64,000 nt of DNA from the NCBI GenBank assembly GCA_963422685.1, contig OY730442.1, positions 1,984,001-2,048,000 on the forward strand, read 5' to 3'. The translations under genes were made by a program, and so were the position numbers. Shown one piece after another: positions 1-8,756 of this stretch (position 1 is the first letter of the stretch; every line of letters begins with the position of its first letter). Origin of the DNA: Spongiihabitans sp963422685 (lineage in GTDB: Bacteria > Pseudomonadota > Gammaproteobacteria > Arenicellales > Poriferihabitantaceae). Under the pieces are notes generated by a model. That model saw only the letters and a program-made list of their open reading frames with translations. It was not told the origin of the DNA and ran no database searches.

Positions 1-3000
1 AAGTCACATTAACCTGGAACAACCCCAACAACCCCGACATCACCAGATACCAGATACTGCAATGGACCGGTGGTGGAGAGCGCGGCAGCTGGGGTGATTG
101 GCGCGACATCCCGGGCAGCGACAAAGACACCACCGACTACACCGTGCCCGGGCTGACCAACGGGGTAAAATACAGCTTCCGCATTCGTGCGGTCGCCGGC
201 AGCGTTACCGGATCACGATCCCCCTACACCGCCGTCGTAATACCGGCCGCGCCTGTGGTCGTACCTGGTAGCATCACCGTAGCCGTACGCGACAGCGTCG
301 GCGACAGCATCGCCATATCCTTGGGTATCGTCCATACCGGCACCAGAACCGTTGACAGCGTCGTCCCCACCACCGAAGACGGCGACAGCTACAGCTTCAC
401 CGTGGTACTCGACACCCAGCCCTCGGCGGACGTCAGCATCGCCGTATCCAGTTCCGACACCACCGAAGGCACGGTTGACAAGAACAGCCTGGTCTTCACC
501 ACCACCAACTGGAATACCCCACAGACCGTCACCGTAACCGGTCAGGCAGACACCCTTACCGATGGCGACCAGGACTACACCATCATACTGGCCGCGGCCG
601 TCAGCACCGATACCAACTACCACGGCATTGACCCGATTGACATCGCCATTACCAACACCGACACCGACACTGCCACAAGAGGGACCCGGGCGGTTACGGC
701 TGGTGGTTTCACCATCATAGGTGCTGATCCTGGCAGTCTTGGCGTCGACGGCGACAAAATCAATGCCCGAGTAACTGGTGTTGGTATACAACTGGAACTG
801 CCGTCTGAACACCGCGTCACCCGAGCCACCTTCTCCAGGCCGACGCCTGAACAACTACCCCCGCCACAAGCCGGGGTGACCTTTGGAGCGGCGGCGGCCT
901 ACGTGAACGTTGAGATAGACCCGCCGCTGCCCTCAGCCTCACCGGCCACGGTCTGTCTGCAACGGCCGGCCGGGATGTCAGACAATGCGGCGGTATACCA
1001 CCTTGCCGATCAAGGCAGCGAATGGGAAGAACTGGCTGTCCCTGGCAATCAGCAACGGCTACCGGGATACATCTGCGGCAGCATGCGGAGTGGGTCGCCG
1101 GTTGTCGTCGGTACCCGAACCGTGGAGGGGGCCACCCACTCCCGTGACGACGACACCGCCGGCGTCACCTTATCCACAACCAGTGTCACGCTGACCGAAG
1201 CCTTTGGTGCCGGGCGTACTGCCACCTACAGCGTAAAACTCAACACCCGGCCCTCGGGAGACGTCACCGTCACCCCAGTCAGTAGCGACACCTCGGTGGC
1301 CAAAGTCCACGGCAACGTCACCGCGCTGACCTTCACCCCCGCCAATTGGGCCGATCCGCAGATCGTCACCGTTGGCGTCGTCGATGATCGCACCGATGCC
1401 GATAGAACCACCACCATTACCCATACCGTCACTGGGGGTGGCTACGACTCGGTGCGCATCCCCGACGTCGCCGTCATCTTGGTGGACGACGACACGGTGG
1501 ATGCACTGCTATTCGGATTTGCTGGGGACACCCTGAAAGTCACCGAGGCCGACGGCGCCATGCACCGCAACTACTACCAAATCGTCCTGAAAAGCCAGCC
1601 GAGTGGCGACGTCACCGTCACCCCCACCAGTGGTGATACCGGCATAGCCACCATCACCCCCTCATCACTCACCTTCACCGCCGACAACTGGGCCGAGTCA
1701 CAAAGCATCGCGGTCACCGGAGTGGACGACCACGTTGATGCGGGAGACCGAAGCACCGCCATCACCCATAGTGCTTCAGGCGGCGGCTACGACTCGGTGC
1801 GCATTCCCGACGTGGTCGTCACCCTCATTGATGACGATGTCGCCGGCGTCACCGTGTCCGAGACCGATGGCAGCACTGCCACCACCGAAAGTGGCGGCAG
1901 TGACAGCATCAGCGTAGTACTGGACAGCCAGCCCACGGCCGAGGTCACCCTCGCCGTCACCAGTTCCGACACCACCGAAGGTACGGTTGACAAGAGCAGC
2001 CTGGTCTTCACCCCCCACAACTGGGCCACCGCACAATCCATCACGGTCACCGGGGTGGATGACCGTTTGGACGATGGCGAGCAGTCTTACAAAATAGAAC
2101 TGGGTATCGCGGCCAGTAACGACAGCAACTACAATGGCATCAATCCGGATGACGTGGTCGTCACCTCGAAGGTGAAGGTATCCGTTGAAATCACCGGTGT
2201 CGCCCCGGGCACTACCAAGATAGAGGGCAACACCATCACCACACAGGTAGACGGGACGGATGTGCAGTTGACGCTGCCGGCTGGGCACGATGTGACCGAG
2301 GTAGCGTTCTCGGTGCCCCGCTCCGGGCCGTCTGCGCAGGCTGGTGTAACCTTTGGGGACGAACCGGCTTACGTGGGTATCCGTATAGACGCGCAGCTCC
2401 CGTCATCCTCGAGTGCCAGCGTCTGTCTGGAAGAGCCCGCCGGGCTGTCGGGTACGCTGTTTGTGTATCATCTTGCCGATGGGGCCAATAAGTGGGAGAA
2501 ACTGTTGCCCGCATTGGCGCCCAGCGGTTATGTCTGCGGTAAGACAAAAGACTTTTCTGTTTTTGTAGTAGGATCGCCCATGCCGGTTTTCGGTTCAGCC
2601 TTCGTTGACGACTACGTCTGGACGGTTGGCGAGGCCGTTGACGTGGAGCTGCCGGCGGCCACGGGTGGCGACGGGCCGATCACCTACCGGCTGAGTCCGG
2701 CTCTCCCGGCGGGTCTTGAGTTTGAGGCACCGGTTCGCACCATCACCGGCACCCCGAACGAAGTGTTCGCCACGACCGAGTTCACCTACACGGCCAGGGA
2801 CACCGACGGTCATACCGGTCAGTTGCAATTCAGGGTCACGGTGCAGGCTGCTGAAGTGAAGGAGCGTTCCCGTGCGCTCGCTGTGGCCCTGGCGTCGTTC
2901 GGGCGTACCGCGGCCGCCGAGGCGGTGGACGTCATTAGTCGGCGTTTCATTGCGGCCCCGGTTGCGCGTTCGGGTATCACGCTGGGTGGCACGGCCTTGT

Positions 3001-4298
3001 CATCCGTTGGTTCCGGTTCTGCCTCAGCCGTATTGAGTTTGGCTGAGGCGCGCGGTGAAAGTGGTGCCACAGTAGACGGTTTAAATCCGGGGTTAATTAC
3101 GTGGCGGGGGGTTTCGGCCAGGGAGTTATTCTCGCGAAGTGATTTTGTGTTGCCGTTGCAAGGCACAAAAGAGGATCGGGTCAGGACTGGCTGGACCTTT
3201 TGGGGCCAGGGTTCGGCCGGCAGATTTTCCGGTGAGGCAAATGCAATTGAGACTGATGGTGAGTTACACACGGGATACATGGGTTTGGATTACCGGTTTG
3301 GAAGCAATCACAACGCCCTGGCGGGCGTAGCGTTTTCGCACAGTGCGGGGGAAGTGGACTACGCGGTAGCGGGGGACTTTCTTCTCGTTAATGGAGAGAG
3401 GGGGGGCATCACGGGCGAGGTGGATTTGGCCATGACCAGTGTGTTGCCCTATGTGCACTACACGCCGCGTTTGGGTTTGGGAATATGGGGATTAGCGGGA
3501 GCGGGTTCGGGGGAGGTCAAGCTCAAGGATCAAGGGGGGCGTGTAGAGACGGACGTTCGGATGGTGATGGCCGCTGTGGGTGTTCGTCAGCGGTTGAAGA
3601 CGTGGCGCGGGGTAGATTTTGCGGTGAAATCCGATGTATTGGCGGTACAGTTGAAGACGGACGCGGCGGCAGGTCTTGAAGCGGTGACGGGGGATGCGCG
3701 GCGGGCGCGGTTGGCGCTGGAGATGGGTGCTGAGCGGGTGTTATCGCCGGATGCGTTGCTGCGGCCGGATATAGAGTTTAGTGGGCGTTGGGACGAGGGT
3801 GATGCGGACAATGGTATAGGGGTAGAGATCAGCGGCGGGGTAGCGTACGTACAGAGTCGTTTGGGTTTGCGTCTGGGTGTTCGGGGTCGGTATTTACTGG
3901 CGCATGAGGAGTCTGAATTTGCGGATTGGGGAGGCAGTTTTGCGTTGCAGATTGGAGAGGGTCTTGGGGGGCATGGGCTGTGGTTATCGTATGAGCCGCA
4001 GTGGGGGGCCCCGGCCAGTGGCGTAGAGCAGCTGTGGGACAGCGAGGGCATCCGGGAAGTCGGAGGGGCGGGGCGGATGAAGTTTGACCTTGGCTATGGT
4101 ATGACAACGCGTGGTCGCGGCTGGTTGGTGACGCCGTACGGGGGGGTATTGACGACTGATCAGGATACGCGCTACCGGCTGGGTGCACAGGCCGAGGTAG
4201 ACAAATCGATGGATATAAGCCTGGAGGGGGTGCGGCGAGAGAATGCGGAGGGCGCCACCGAGCACAGCATATTTTTACGCTGGAAGTTTTTATTGTAG
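1..4298 (+). CDS. Large repeat-containing autotransporter-type surface protein (5' end outside window)
   Basis: The reading frame is already open at base 3, so the N-terminus and any signal peptide lie upstream; the ATG at 144 falls inside a fibronectin type III domain (about 3-255) and is not the start. Then come beta-sandwich repeats of the Calx-beta-like kind, with TFTxxNW and TVTGxxD motifs (about 360-670, 1160-1500, 1500-1840, 1840-2175). A second domain type occurs twice (about 700-1130 and 2177-2580), each copy with two cysteines (VCLQRPAG...YICG; VCLEEPAG...YVCG). A putative Ig domain follows (2579-2840, TGTPNEV). From about 3170 to the stop the alternating aromatic/hydrophobic pattern (WTFWGQGSAGRFSG, LWLSYEPQWG, final SIFLRWKFLL) matches an autotransporter beta-barrel. 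The inferred role is adhesion or another surface interaction. The coding strand is C-rich in the repeats and G-rich in the barrel. Family type is reasonably sure, specific function unknown. Confidence 0.85.
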   Translation, partial: VTLTWNNPNNPDITRYQILQWTGGGERGSWGDWRDIPGSDKDTTDYTVPGLTNGVKYSFRIRAVAGSVTGSRSPYTAVVIPAAPVVVPGSITVAVRDSVGDSIAISLGIVHTGTRTVDSVVPTTEDGDSYSFTVVLDTQPSADVSIAVSSSDTTEGTVDKNSLVFTTTNWNTPQTVTVTGQADTLTDGDQDYTIILAAAVSTDTNYHGIDPIDIAITNTDTDTATRGTRAVTAGGFTIIGADPGSLGVDGDKINARVTGVGIQLELPSEHRVTRATFSRPTPEQLPPPQAGVTFGAAAAYVNVEIDPPLPSASPATVCLQRPAGMSDNAAVYHLADQGSEWEELAVPGNQQRLPGYICGSMRSGSPVVVGTRTVEGATHSRDDDTAGVTLSTTSVTLTEAFGAGRTATYSVKLNTRPSGDVTVTPVSSDTSVAKVHGNVTALTFTPANWADPQIVTVGVVDDRTDADRTTTITHTVTGGGYDSVRIPDVAVILVDDDTVDALLFGFAGDTLKVTEADGAMHRNYYQIVLKSQPSGDVTVTPTSGDTGIATITPSSLTFTADNWAESQSIAVTGVDDHVDAGDRSTAITHSASGGGYDSVRIPDVVVTLIDDDVAGVTVSETDGSTATTESGGSDSISVVLDSQPTAEVTLAVTSSDTTEGTVDKSSLVFTPHNWATAQSITVTGVDDRLDDGEQSYKIELGIAASNDSNYNGINPDDVVVTSKVKVSVEITGVAPGTTKIEGNTITTQVDGTDVQLTLPAGHDVTEVAFSVPRSGPSAQAGVTFGDEPAYVGIRIDAQLPSSSSASVCLEEPAGLSGTLFVYHLADGANKWEKLLPALAPSGYVCGKTKDFSVFVVGSPMPVFGSAFVDDYVWTVGEAVDVELPAATGGDGPITYRLSPALPAGLEFEAPVRTITGTPNEVFATTEFTYTARDTDGHTGQLQFRVTVQAAEVKERSRALAVALASFGRTAAAEAVDVISRRFIAAPVARSGITLGGTALSSVGSGSASAVLSLAEARGESGATVDGLNPGLITWRGVSARELFSRSDFVLPLQGTKEDRVRTGWTFWGQGSAGRFSGEANAIETDGELHTGYMGLDYRFGSNHNALAGVAFSHSAGEVDYAVAGDFLLVNGERGGITGEVDLAMTSVLPYVHYTPRLGLGIWGLAGAGSGEVKLKDQGGRVETDVRMVMAAVGVRQRLKTWRGVDFAVKSDVLAVQLKTDAAAGLEAVTGDARRARLALEMGAERVLSPDALLRPDIEFSGRWDEGDADNGIGVEISGGVAYVQSRLGLRLGVRGRYLLAHEESEFADWGGSFALQIGEGLGGHGLWLSYEPQWGAPASGVEQLWDSEGIREVGGAGRMKFDLGYGMTTRGRGWLVTPYGGVLTTDQDTRYRLGAQAEVDKSMDISLEGVRRENAEGATEHSIFLRWKFLL
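450..2012 (+). repeat. Near-identical DNA segments within the beta-sandwich repeats
   Basis: Bases 450-500 and 1962-2012 match at 49 of 51 positions by eye. Both encode the stretch SSDTTEGTVDK...LVF. Similarly, GGCTACGACTCGGTGCGCAT occurs at 1440 and 1785, 345 bp (115 codons) apart, in adjacent repeats. Such nucleotide identity points to recent duplication or gene conversion inside the surface-protein gene. Confidence 0.8.
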
Positions 4299-4452
4299 TG
4301 TTGTCGCGGCCTGTGTACCCCAAAAACAGTCCGGCATAAAACGATGCAGAGCATTGATTTCCGTTACAAAGGGGTTGATGCGGTACTTTGTGTTTGCCGG
4401 GAAGACTAGAGAAACGAACGGCGCACAGCGCCGCATAACACCCGGATGTTGA

Positions 4453-5352
4453 TTATCCGGGGTCGCGTTTCAATGCCTGACACATGCAGTGCACACCGCC
4501 GCCGCCGGGTGTAATCATCGACATATCCGGATCAAAGACGGTCAGGCCATGGGCCCGTGCTTTTTCCTTCAGGGTTGTGCTGCTCTCCGGCATTAAAATG
4601 CGGTCATGGCCCAACGCCACCACATTGCAACCCAGGTCCAGGGTGTCCCGAAAAGGCACCGTAATGATTTCGATGCTCTTCGATTGCAGCCAGGCCACCA
4701 CATCCGGGTCGGTGGATTCCAGACACACCGCCGCCAGCTTCGGCGCAAGCATGACCACCAACGGATCAATATCCGTCAACTTCACCTCCCATCCTTCCGC
4801 GGCCAACCAGGCTTTAAGCTGCGCGGCGGCGCATTCCTGGCTGCGTCCGCCCTCACCCGCCCAACCGATCAACACGCTGCCCGGCTCAATCACATTAAAG
4901 TCACCCCCTTCAAACGTTCCGGCGGTAACATAGTCGTAGATGGGAATGCCCAAACGCTGGTAGGTTTCCATACAACGAAAATTCTCCCCACGCCGCCACC
5001 AGTTCGCCATATTGGTAATCATCGCGCCATAGGGCGTCATCACCGATGAGTCTCTGGCAAAGATCTGATAGGGCAGAGCCGGGTCCGGGTGATGGAAATG
5101 TACGGTTACGCCAGCAGACTGGTATGCACAAATCATTTCCGCATGTTGCTGCCTGGCCACCGCCCCATCAAATCGCAAATGGCGGCGAATACTTTTCCTG
5201 GATACCGAGCTGGTTTCCAGCCATCGGTAATGATCGGCCGGCCCCAGCAATACATCCCGAAGCACACCATACTCACAATCCGCACCCCACTGCGATAGCA
5301 CCGGTGTGCCACCACCTTCTACCCGGCAACGTAAAGAAAACTCTGGACGCAT
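4453..5352 (-). CDS. Amidinotransferase/dimethylargininase-superfamily protein, possibly lacking the catalytic His segment
   Basis: About 299 aa with hallmarks of the arginine deiminase/DDAH/amidinotransferase fold: an FARDSSV strand near the N-terminal third, EGGDF mid-protein, LGCNVVALG, and the C-terminal GGGGVHCMCQ that holds the nucleophilic Cys. Enzymes of this superfamily hydrolyse or transfer amidino groups of arginine-like substrates. In relatives I recall a His-x-Asp segment between WEV and the LAxVC strand; here that stretch reads LTDIDPLVVMLAPKLAAVC, seems about seven residues short and has no His. I chose ATG 5352 over GTG 5361 because GAGGAG lies 10 nt ahead of the ATG but almost touches the GTG. 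The gene stands alone on the minus strand downstream of the surface protein. Fold assignment is good; substrate and activity are uncertain. Confidence 0.8.
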   Translation of the reverse strand: MRPEFSLRCRVEGGGTPVLSQWGADCEYGVLRDVLLGPADHYRWLETSSVSRKSIRRHLRFDGAVARQQHAEMICAYQSAGVTVHFHHPDPALPYQIFARDSSVMTPYGAMITNMANWWRRGENFRCMETYQRLGIPIYDYVTAGTFEGGDFNVIEPGSVLIGWAGEGGRSQECAAAQLKAWLAAEGWEVKLTDIDPLVVMLAPKLAAVCLESTDPDVVAWLQSKSIEIITVPFRDTLDLGCNVVALGHDRILMPESSTTLKEKARAHGLTVFDPDMSMITPGGGGVHCMCQALKRDPG

Positions 5353-5504
5353 GGCGAACACTCTCCTCGCTGGAATAGTAAAAGAAGGCGAAACCTGGGG
5401 AACAATGGAGAAAAATCCAACAGCCGTTTAACGATGTCAACACCTCTGCGCAACCCTGCCTCGCATTCTTTCCACCCAAAGATTCGCACAACTCTAGTCT
5501 GGCT

Positions 5505-5741
5505 TTATTTTTTATTGCGTTTGCGCCACTTTCTCAGCCACGAAATTACCGTCAGATTGCCACGTCGGGCCCACTGAAAATCCACCGCCAGAATCATCAG
5601 CCCCAGTGGTATCATCCACAAGCCAAGAACCGGCAGGAACCAGAATATGCCGCCCAACAGCAACAAAAGACCCAGTATCTGTCTCGGCACCGTCGGCATG
5701 GACCGGACGCGTTCAAAAATTGGTTTTAAGGGGCGATTCAC
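5505..5741 (-). CDS. Small membrane protein, PGPGW-like
   Basis: Encodes 78 aa from a GTG at 5741; an in-frame ATG at 5699 would give 64 aa, and neither has a clear Shine-Dalgarno sequence. The middle (about residues 21-55) is strongly hydrophobic with a break at LPVLGLWMIPLG, giving one or two inner-membrane helices, and the C-terminus is basic (RKWRKRNKK). The proline/glycine-kinked hydrophobic hairpin resembles the small PGPGW transmembrane family, whose function is not established. It is transcribed towards the amidinotransferase-fold gene but separated from it by about 150 bp. Confidence 0.6.
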   Translation of the reverse strand: MNRPLKPIFERVRSMPTVPRQILGLLLLLGGIFWFLPVLGLWMIPLGLMILAVDFQWARRGNLTVISWLRKWRKRNKK

Positions 5742-6052
5742 AATTGAATTTTGTCACAGTTACCGCCTGAATACTGCACAAAGCCAGACCGCATTTGTGT
5801 AGTAACATTGCGTATTTTACGGGTTGGTATCGTTGTCTTTACAATAAAACAGTAAAAGTATGATCCTTGTGGTTTTGCACCTGATTTGCACTCAATCTGG
5901 TTGGCGCCGCATGGGGCGATTCTGCCCGAATATCGTTATGATCTTTCTGAGGATTGCCCAATCTGACTATTTTGTACCCGGGAGATGCCATAAAGCCCGG
6001 GAAATTACCAGAAAATCCAGCAGCGAATAAAAATAATTTCAGGCCTGACCCG
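5742..6052. other. Gene-free spacer between divergent genes
   Basis: This 311-bp stretch separates the minus-strand small membrane protein gene from dapF. It must hold the promoters of both. A TACAAT hexamer near 5840 could be a -10 box, but I see no matching -35 at the right distance. No convincing small gene was found, including any lptM-like lipoprotein, which often precedes dapF in gammaproteobacteria. Confidence 0.5.
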
Positions 6053-6931
6053 ATGAACTTGAAATTTACCAAGATGCAGTCCTTGGGCAATGATTTTGTC
6101 ATGCTCAACGGTGTGAATGAAAGCATCGAAATGACCGAACAGATTGCCAGGCATATCGCCCACCGCCGTTTTGGTATTGGCTGCGATCAAATTTTAGTGG
6201 CCGAATCCGGCCAGAAAAATGGAAATGACGGCGGTAAAAGTGGGTATCGATTAAGAATATTCAATAGCGACGGCAGCGAAGTCGGGCAATGCGGAAATGG
6301 GGCGCGTTGTTTTGCACGGTATTTGCACGACCAGGGATTGACCCGTGACCAGCGTATAAATATCCGCACCAAAACCACAAAAATGCAATTGCATCTTAAA
6401 CCGGATGGTTCGGTTACGGTGGATATGGGGGTGCCGGAGTTTGCTCCGGCAAAGATACCCCTGGCGGTTACAGAGCCGGCGTCTAGGTATCAGGCAAATA
6501 CCGGGTGCGGCGACATCGAATTTTATGCGGTGGGACTGGGCAATCCGCACTGTGTCATCCAAGTGAGTCGCGTTGACACGGCGGATGTCCAGATTATCGG
6601 CTCGGCCATGGAAAATAATCCATTGTTTCCGGAACGGATTAACGTAGGTTTCCGGCAGATTATTTCGAGACAAAAAATAAAGCTTCGGGTTTATGAGCGC
6701 GGCGCCGGAGAAACCCTGGGGTGCGGCAGCGGCGCCTGCGCAGCCGTTGCCACGGGTATTCGTGATGGATTGCTCGACAGCGAGGTTGAGGTGGTGTTGC
6801 CGGGGGGCAGCGCCCGGGTATCCTGGCAGGGCGGGGCATCACCGATATTCCTAAACGGCCCGGTGCACAAGGTTTATCAGGGCATCCTGGAAGTCCAGCG
6901 CGAGCACGTGCAGGCTGTAATCGCTGCATGA
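6053..6931 (+). CDS. dapF: Diaminopimelate epimerase
   Basis: Converts LL-2,6-diaminopimelate to the meso form, the direct precursor of lysine and of the peptidoglycan cross-linking residue, in the cytosol. The 292-aa protein starts with the family's usual FTKMxxLGNDFV motif. It has both catalytic cysteines in GNGARCFARYL (about residue 80) and GCGSGACAA (about residue 225), which act as the acid/base pair. I took the ATG at 6053 because it gives the family-typical N-terminus; an in-frame TTG at 5954 would add 33 unrelated residues. It is followed 44 bp later by the DUF484 gene and then xerC, the conserved gammaproteobacterial order. Confidence 0.97.
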   Translation: MNLKFTKMQSLGNDFVMLNGVNESIEMTEQIARHIAHRRFGIGCDQILVAESGQKNGNDGGKSGYRLRIFNSDGSEVGQCGNGARCFARYLHDQGLTRDQRINIRTKTTKMQLHLKPDGSVTVDMGVPEFAPAKIPLAVTEPASRYQANTGCGDIEFYAVGLGNPHCVIQVSRVDTADVQIIGSAMENNPLFPERINVGFRQIISRQKIKLRVYERGAGETLGCGSGACAAVATGIRDGLLDSEVEVVLPGGSARVSWQGGASPIFLNGPVHKVYQGILEVQREHVQAVIAA

Positions 6932-6975
6932 AAAAATCTACCTGAATATAGGTTCATTCATCCTGAAGGCAGGAT

Positions 6976-7608
6976 ATGTCTGAAATCCGGGAAGTCATCG
7001 ATTATTTAAAAAAGCATCCGTCTTTCTTCAAAGAACATGAAGACTTGATGGTTGAACTGGGACTGGAGTTTGCACAAAACACTCCATTTTATGCCAGGCA
7101 GTTAAAAGTATTGAAAGACCGGGAAAGCCAACAACAATCGAAAATTGACTTAATCATTGACAGCGCGAAAAATAATCAGCGATTGACGTCTGACTTGCTC
7201 GCGCTGGCTATTCGATTGCTCGGCGAGCGGCAAAATGGGGTGGACCCGCGTGCAGCCGTTGTTGCATTGGTCAAGCGACAGTTTAACCTGCGTGGTGTTG
7301 TGGTTTTGCTGGATAATCAGGATGCCCATGCGCGTCACCCGCAATACGACCAGGTCAGGCAGCGGGTAGTGCACAAAAGCAGCGTTTGTGATGACCGGGT
7401 GTCGAGTACATTGCGCGCGGCTTTGTATGGCCCGAAATATCAGGCGATCAAGTCCTGCGCCTTTGTGCCGTTGGTTTATGCAGAAAAAATCAATGGACTG
7501 ATGGTGCTTGGTGCCGATAGGGCAGAGCGTTTTCAACCCGGAGTCGGGGTGATGTTTCTGGACCAGCTAGGGCTTTTGCTCGGCGGGTTTTTTCAGGGAG
7601 TCAAATAG
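6976..7608 (+). CDS. DUF484 family protein
   Basis: A 210-aa protein of the DUF484 family, usually found between dapF and xerC in gammaproteobacteria, as here. The N-terminal IxxYLKKHPSFFKEHEDL motif and a GAF-like C-terminal half (SCAFVPLVYAEKINGLMVLG) are characteristic. There is no signal peptide or membrane segment, so it should be cytosolic. The biochemical role is not established; the GAF-like fold suggests ligand or partner binding. The stop is 2 bp before the xerC start, so the two are almost certainly co-transcribed. Confidence 0.93.
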   Translation: MSEIREVIDYLKKHPSFFKEHEDLMVELGLEFAQNTPFYARQLKVLKDRESQQQSKIDLIIDSAKNNQRLTSDLLALAIRLLGERQNGVDPRAAVVALVKRQFNLRGVVVLLDNQDAHARHPQYDQVRQRVVHKSSVCDDRVSSTLRAALYGPKYQAIKSCAFVPLVYAEKINGLMVLGADRAERFQPGVGVMFLDQLGLLLGGFFQGVK

Positions 7609-7610
7609 TT

Positions 7611-8513
7611 ATGCCGGAACTGCGCAGCCAGGTTTCGCAATTTCTTGATTTGCTTGAGCGAGAAAGGCGGCTTTCAACCAACACCATTCATGCCTACGCG
7701 CGGGACTTACAGCAATTGGTGGCGTTTGCCAATGACCAGGGCGTCACCGACTGGTCGTCACTGACGATTCAGCAGGCGCGCTTTTTTCCGGCAAAATTGA
7801 ATCAGCATGGTCTGTCTGGTCACAGTATACAGCGCATGCTTTCCGCCTGCCGGAGTTTTTATCGCTATCTGCTGAAACAGGGCGAAGCGGCGGTAAATCC
7901 TTTTGCTGGGATTAGCGCACCAAAGTCATCGAAAAAACTGCCGCCGACTTTAAGCGTGGACGAACTCAGTGGCTTGCTTGGGCAGCATGACGGCTCGATA
8001 CTGTCCGTTCGGGATCACGCCATGTTGGAGTTGTTTTACTCTTCAGGGCTGCGTTTGTTTGAACTGGCCGCGCTGCAGGCTAACTCCATTGATTTTCAAC
8101 AGGCCCAGGTACGGGTTATGGGTAAAGGAAACAAGCAAAGAATCGTGCCGGTGGGGCGAAAAGCCAGCGAAGCCATACAAACATGGCTGCGGATACGGCC
8201 CCGGCTCGCGCAACCGGATGAAAGCGCGTTGTTTGTAAACCGGGCCGGAAACAGGCTGGGTGTTCGAGGAATCCAGTACAGACTGAATCAATGGGCGAAA
8301 CGCACAGGCCTTGGCCGCAGGCTCCATCCCCACATGCTGCGTCATTCATTCGCAAGCCACATGCTTGAATCCAGCGGCGACCTGCGTGCCGTGCAGGAAA
8401 TGCTCGGTCATTCAGACATAGCAACAACCCAGATTTATACGCATCTGGACTTCCAGCATCTGGCCAGGGTTTACGACAACGCCCACCCCAGAGCCCGAAA
8501 ATCGCCTAAGTGA
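7611..8513 (+). CDS. xerC: Tyrosine recombinase XerC
   Basis: Acts with XerD at the dif site to resolve chromosome dimers. The 300-aa length is typical. The N-terminal SAM-like DNA-binding domain covers about residues 1-100 (FLDLLERERRLSTNTIHAYARDL). The catalytic domain has all expected residues: Arg in SSGLRLFEL, Lys in GKGNKQR, HxxR in HMLRHSFASH, His in LGHSDI, and the nucleophilic Tyr in TTQIYTHLDF. It starts 2 bp after the DUF484 stop. The context and 300-aa size favour XerC over a phage-type integrase. Confidence 0.95.
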   Translation: MPELRSQVSQFLDLLERERRLSTNTIHAYARDLQQLVAFANDQGVTDWSSLTIQQARFFPAKLNQHGLSGHSIQRMLSACRSFYRYLLKQGEAAVNPFAGISAPKSSKKLPPTLSVDELSGLLGQHDGSILSVRDHAMLELFYSSGLRLFELAALQANSIDFQQAQVRVMGKGNKQRIVPVGRKASEAIQTWLRIRPRLAQPDESALFVNRAGNRLGVRGIQYRLNQWAKRTGLGRRLHPHMLRHSFASHMLESSGDLRAVQEMLGHSDIATTQIYTHLDFQHLARVYDNAHPRARKSPK

Positions 8514-8676
8514 TTTGGCCGTTTCCCACCTGCCCACCGGACACCCGTGAACCGGAAAGGCTGGTGTGGGGTAATTCATCCCGGGGCACATAATGTTGCT
8601 GTCATTAACCCGCGGTCCACGGTGCCGCCAGGCCGATTTGCCCGGACACAGCCGCACTTTCTTGGCTGACCGGCGA

Positions 8677-8705
8677 TTGATATAAGTCAGCGTGGCGGAT
8701 ATAGT
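8677..8705 (+). promoter_or_regulatory. Sigma-70-type promoter for hppA
   Basis: TTGATA (8677-8682) and TATAGT (8700-8705) are separated by exactly 17 bp. They lie about 50 bp upstream of the hppA ATG, which has its own GGAG Shine-Dalgarno at 8745-8748. The rest of the 243-bp xerC-hppA spacer shows no gene. Confidence 0.7.
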
Positions 8706-8756
8706 TCGCCGTCAAATTTTTTCACAGATTAACGCTGTTACAGTGGAGCAAATTCA

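Noticed and set aside
213..854. Long minus-strand frames opposite the surface-protein gene
   Set aside because: They are shadows caused by the biased codon use of the repeats; Gly/Asp-rich translation without family features.
5860..6030. A 56-codon plus-strand frame (MILVVLHLICTQSG...) upstream of dapF that could be an lptM-like lipoprotein
   Set aside because: The residues before the cysteine (HLI) do not form a lipobox, the rest is not lptM-like, and there is no Shine-Dalgarno.
8514..8640. Terminator after xerC
   Set aside because: Self-complementary CCGG segments occur but no stable stem is followed by a T run.
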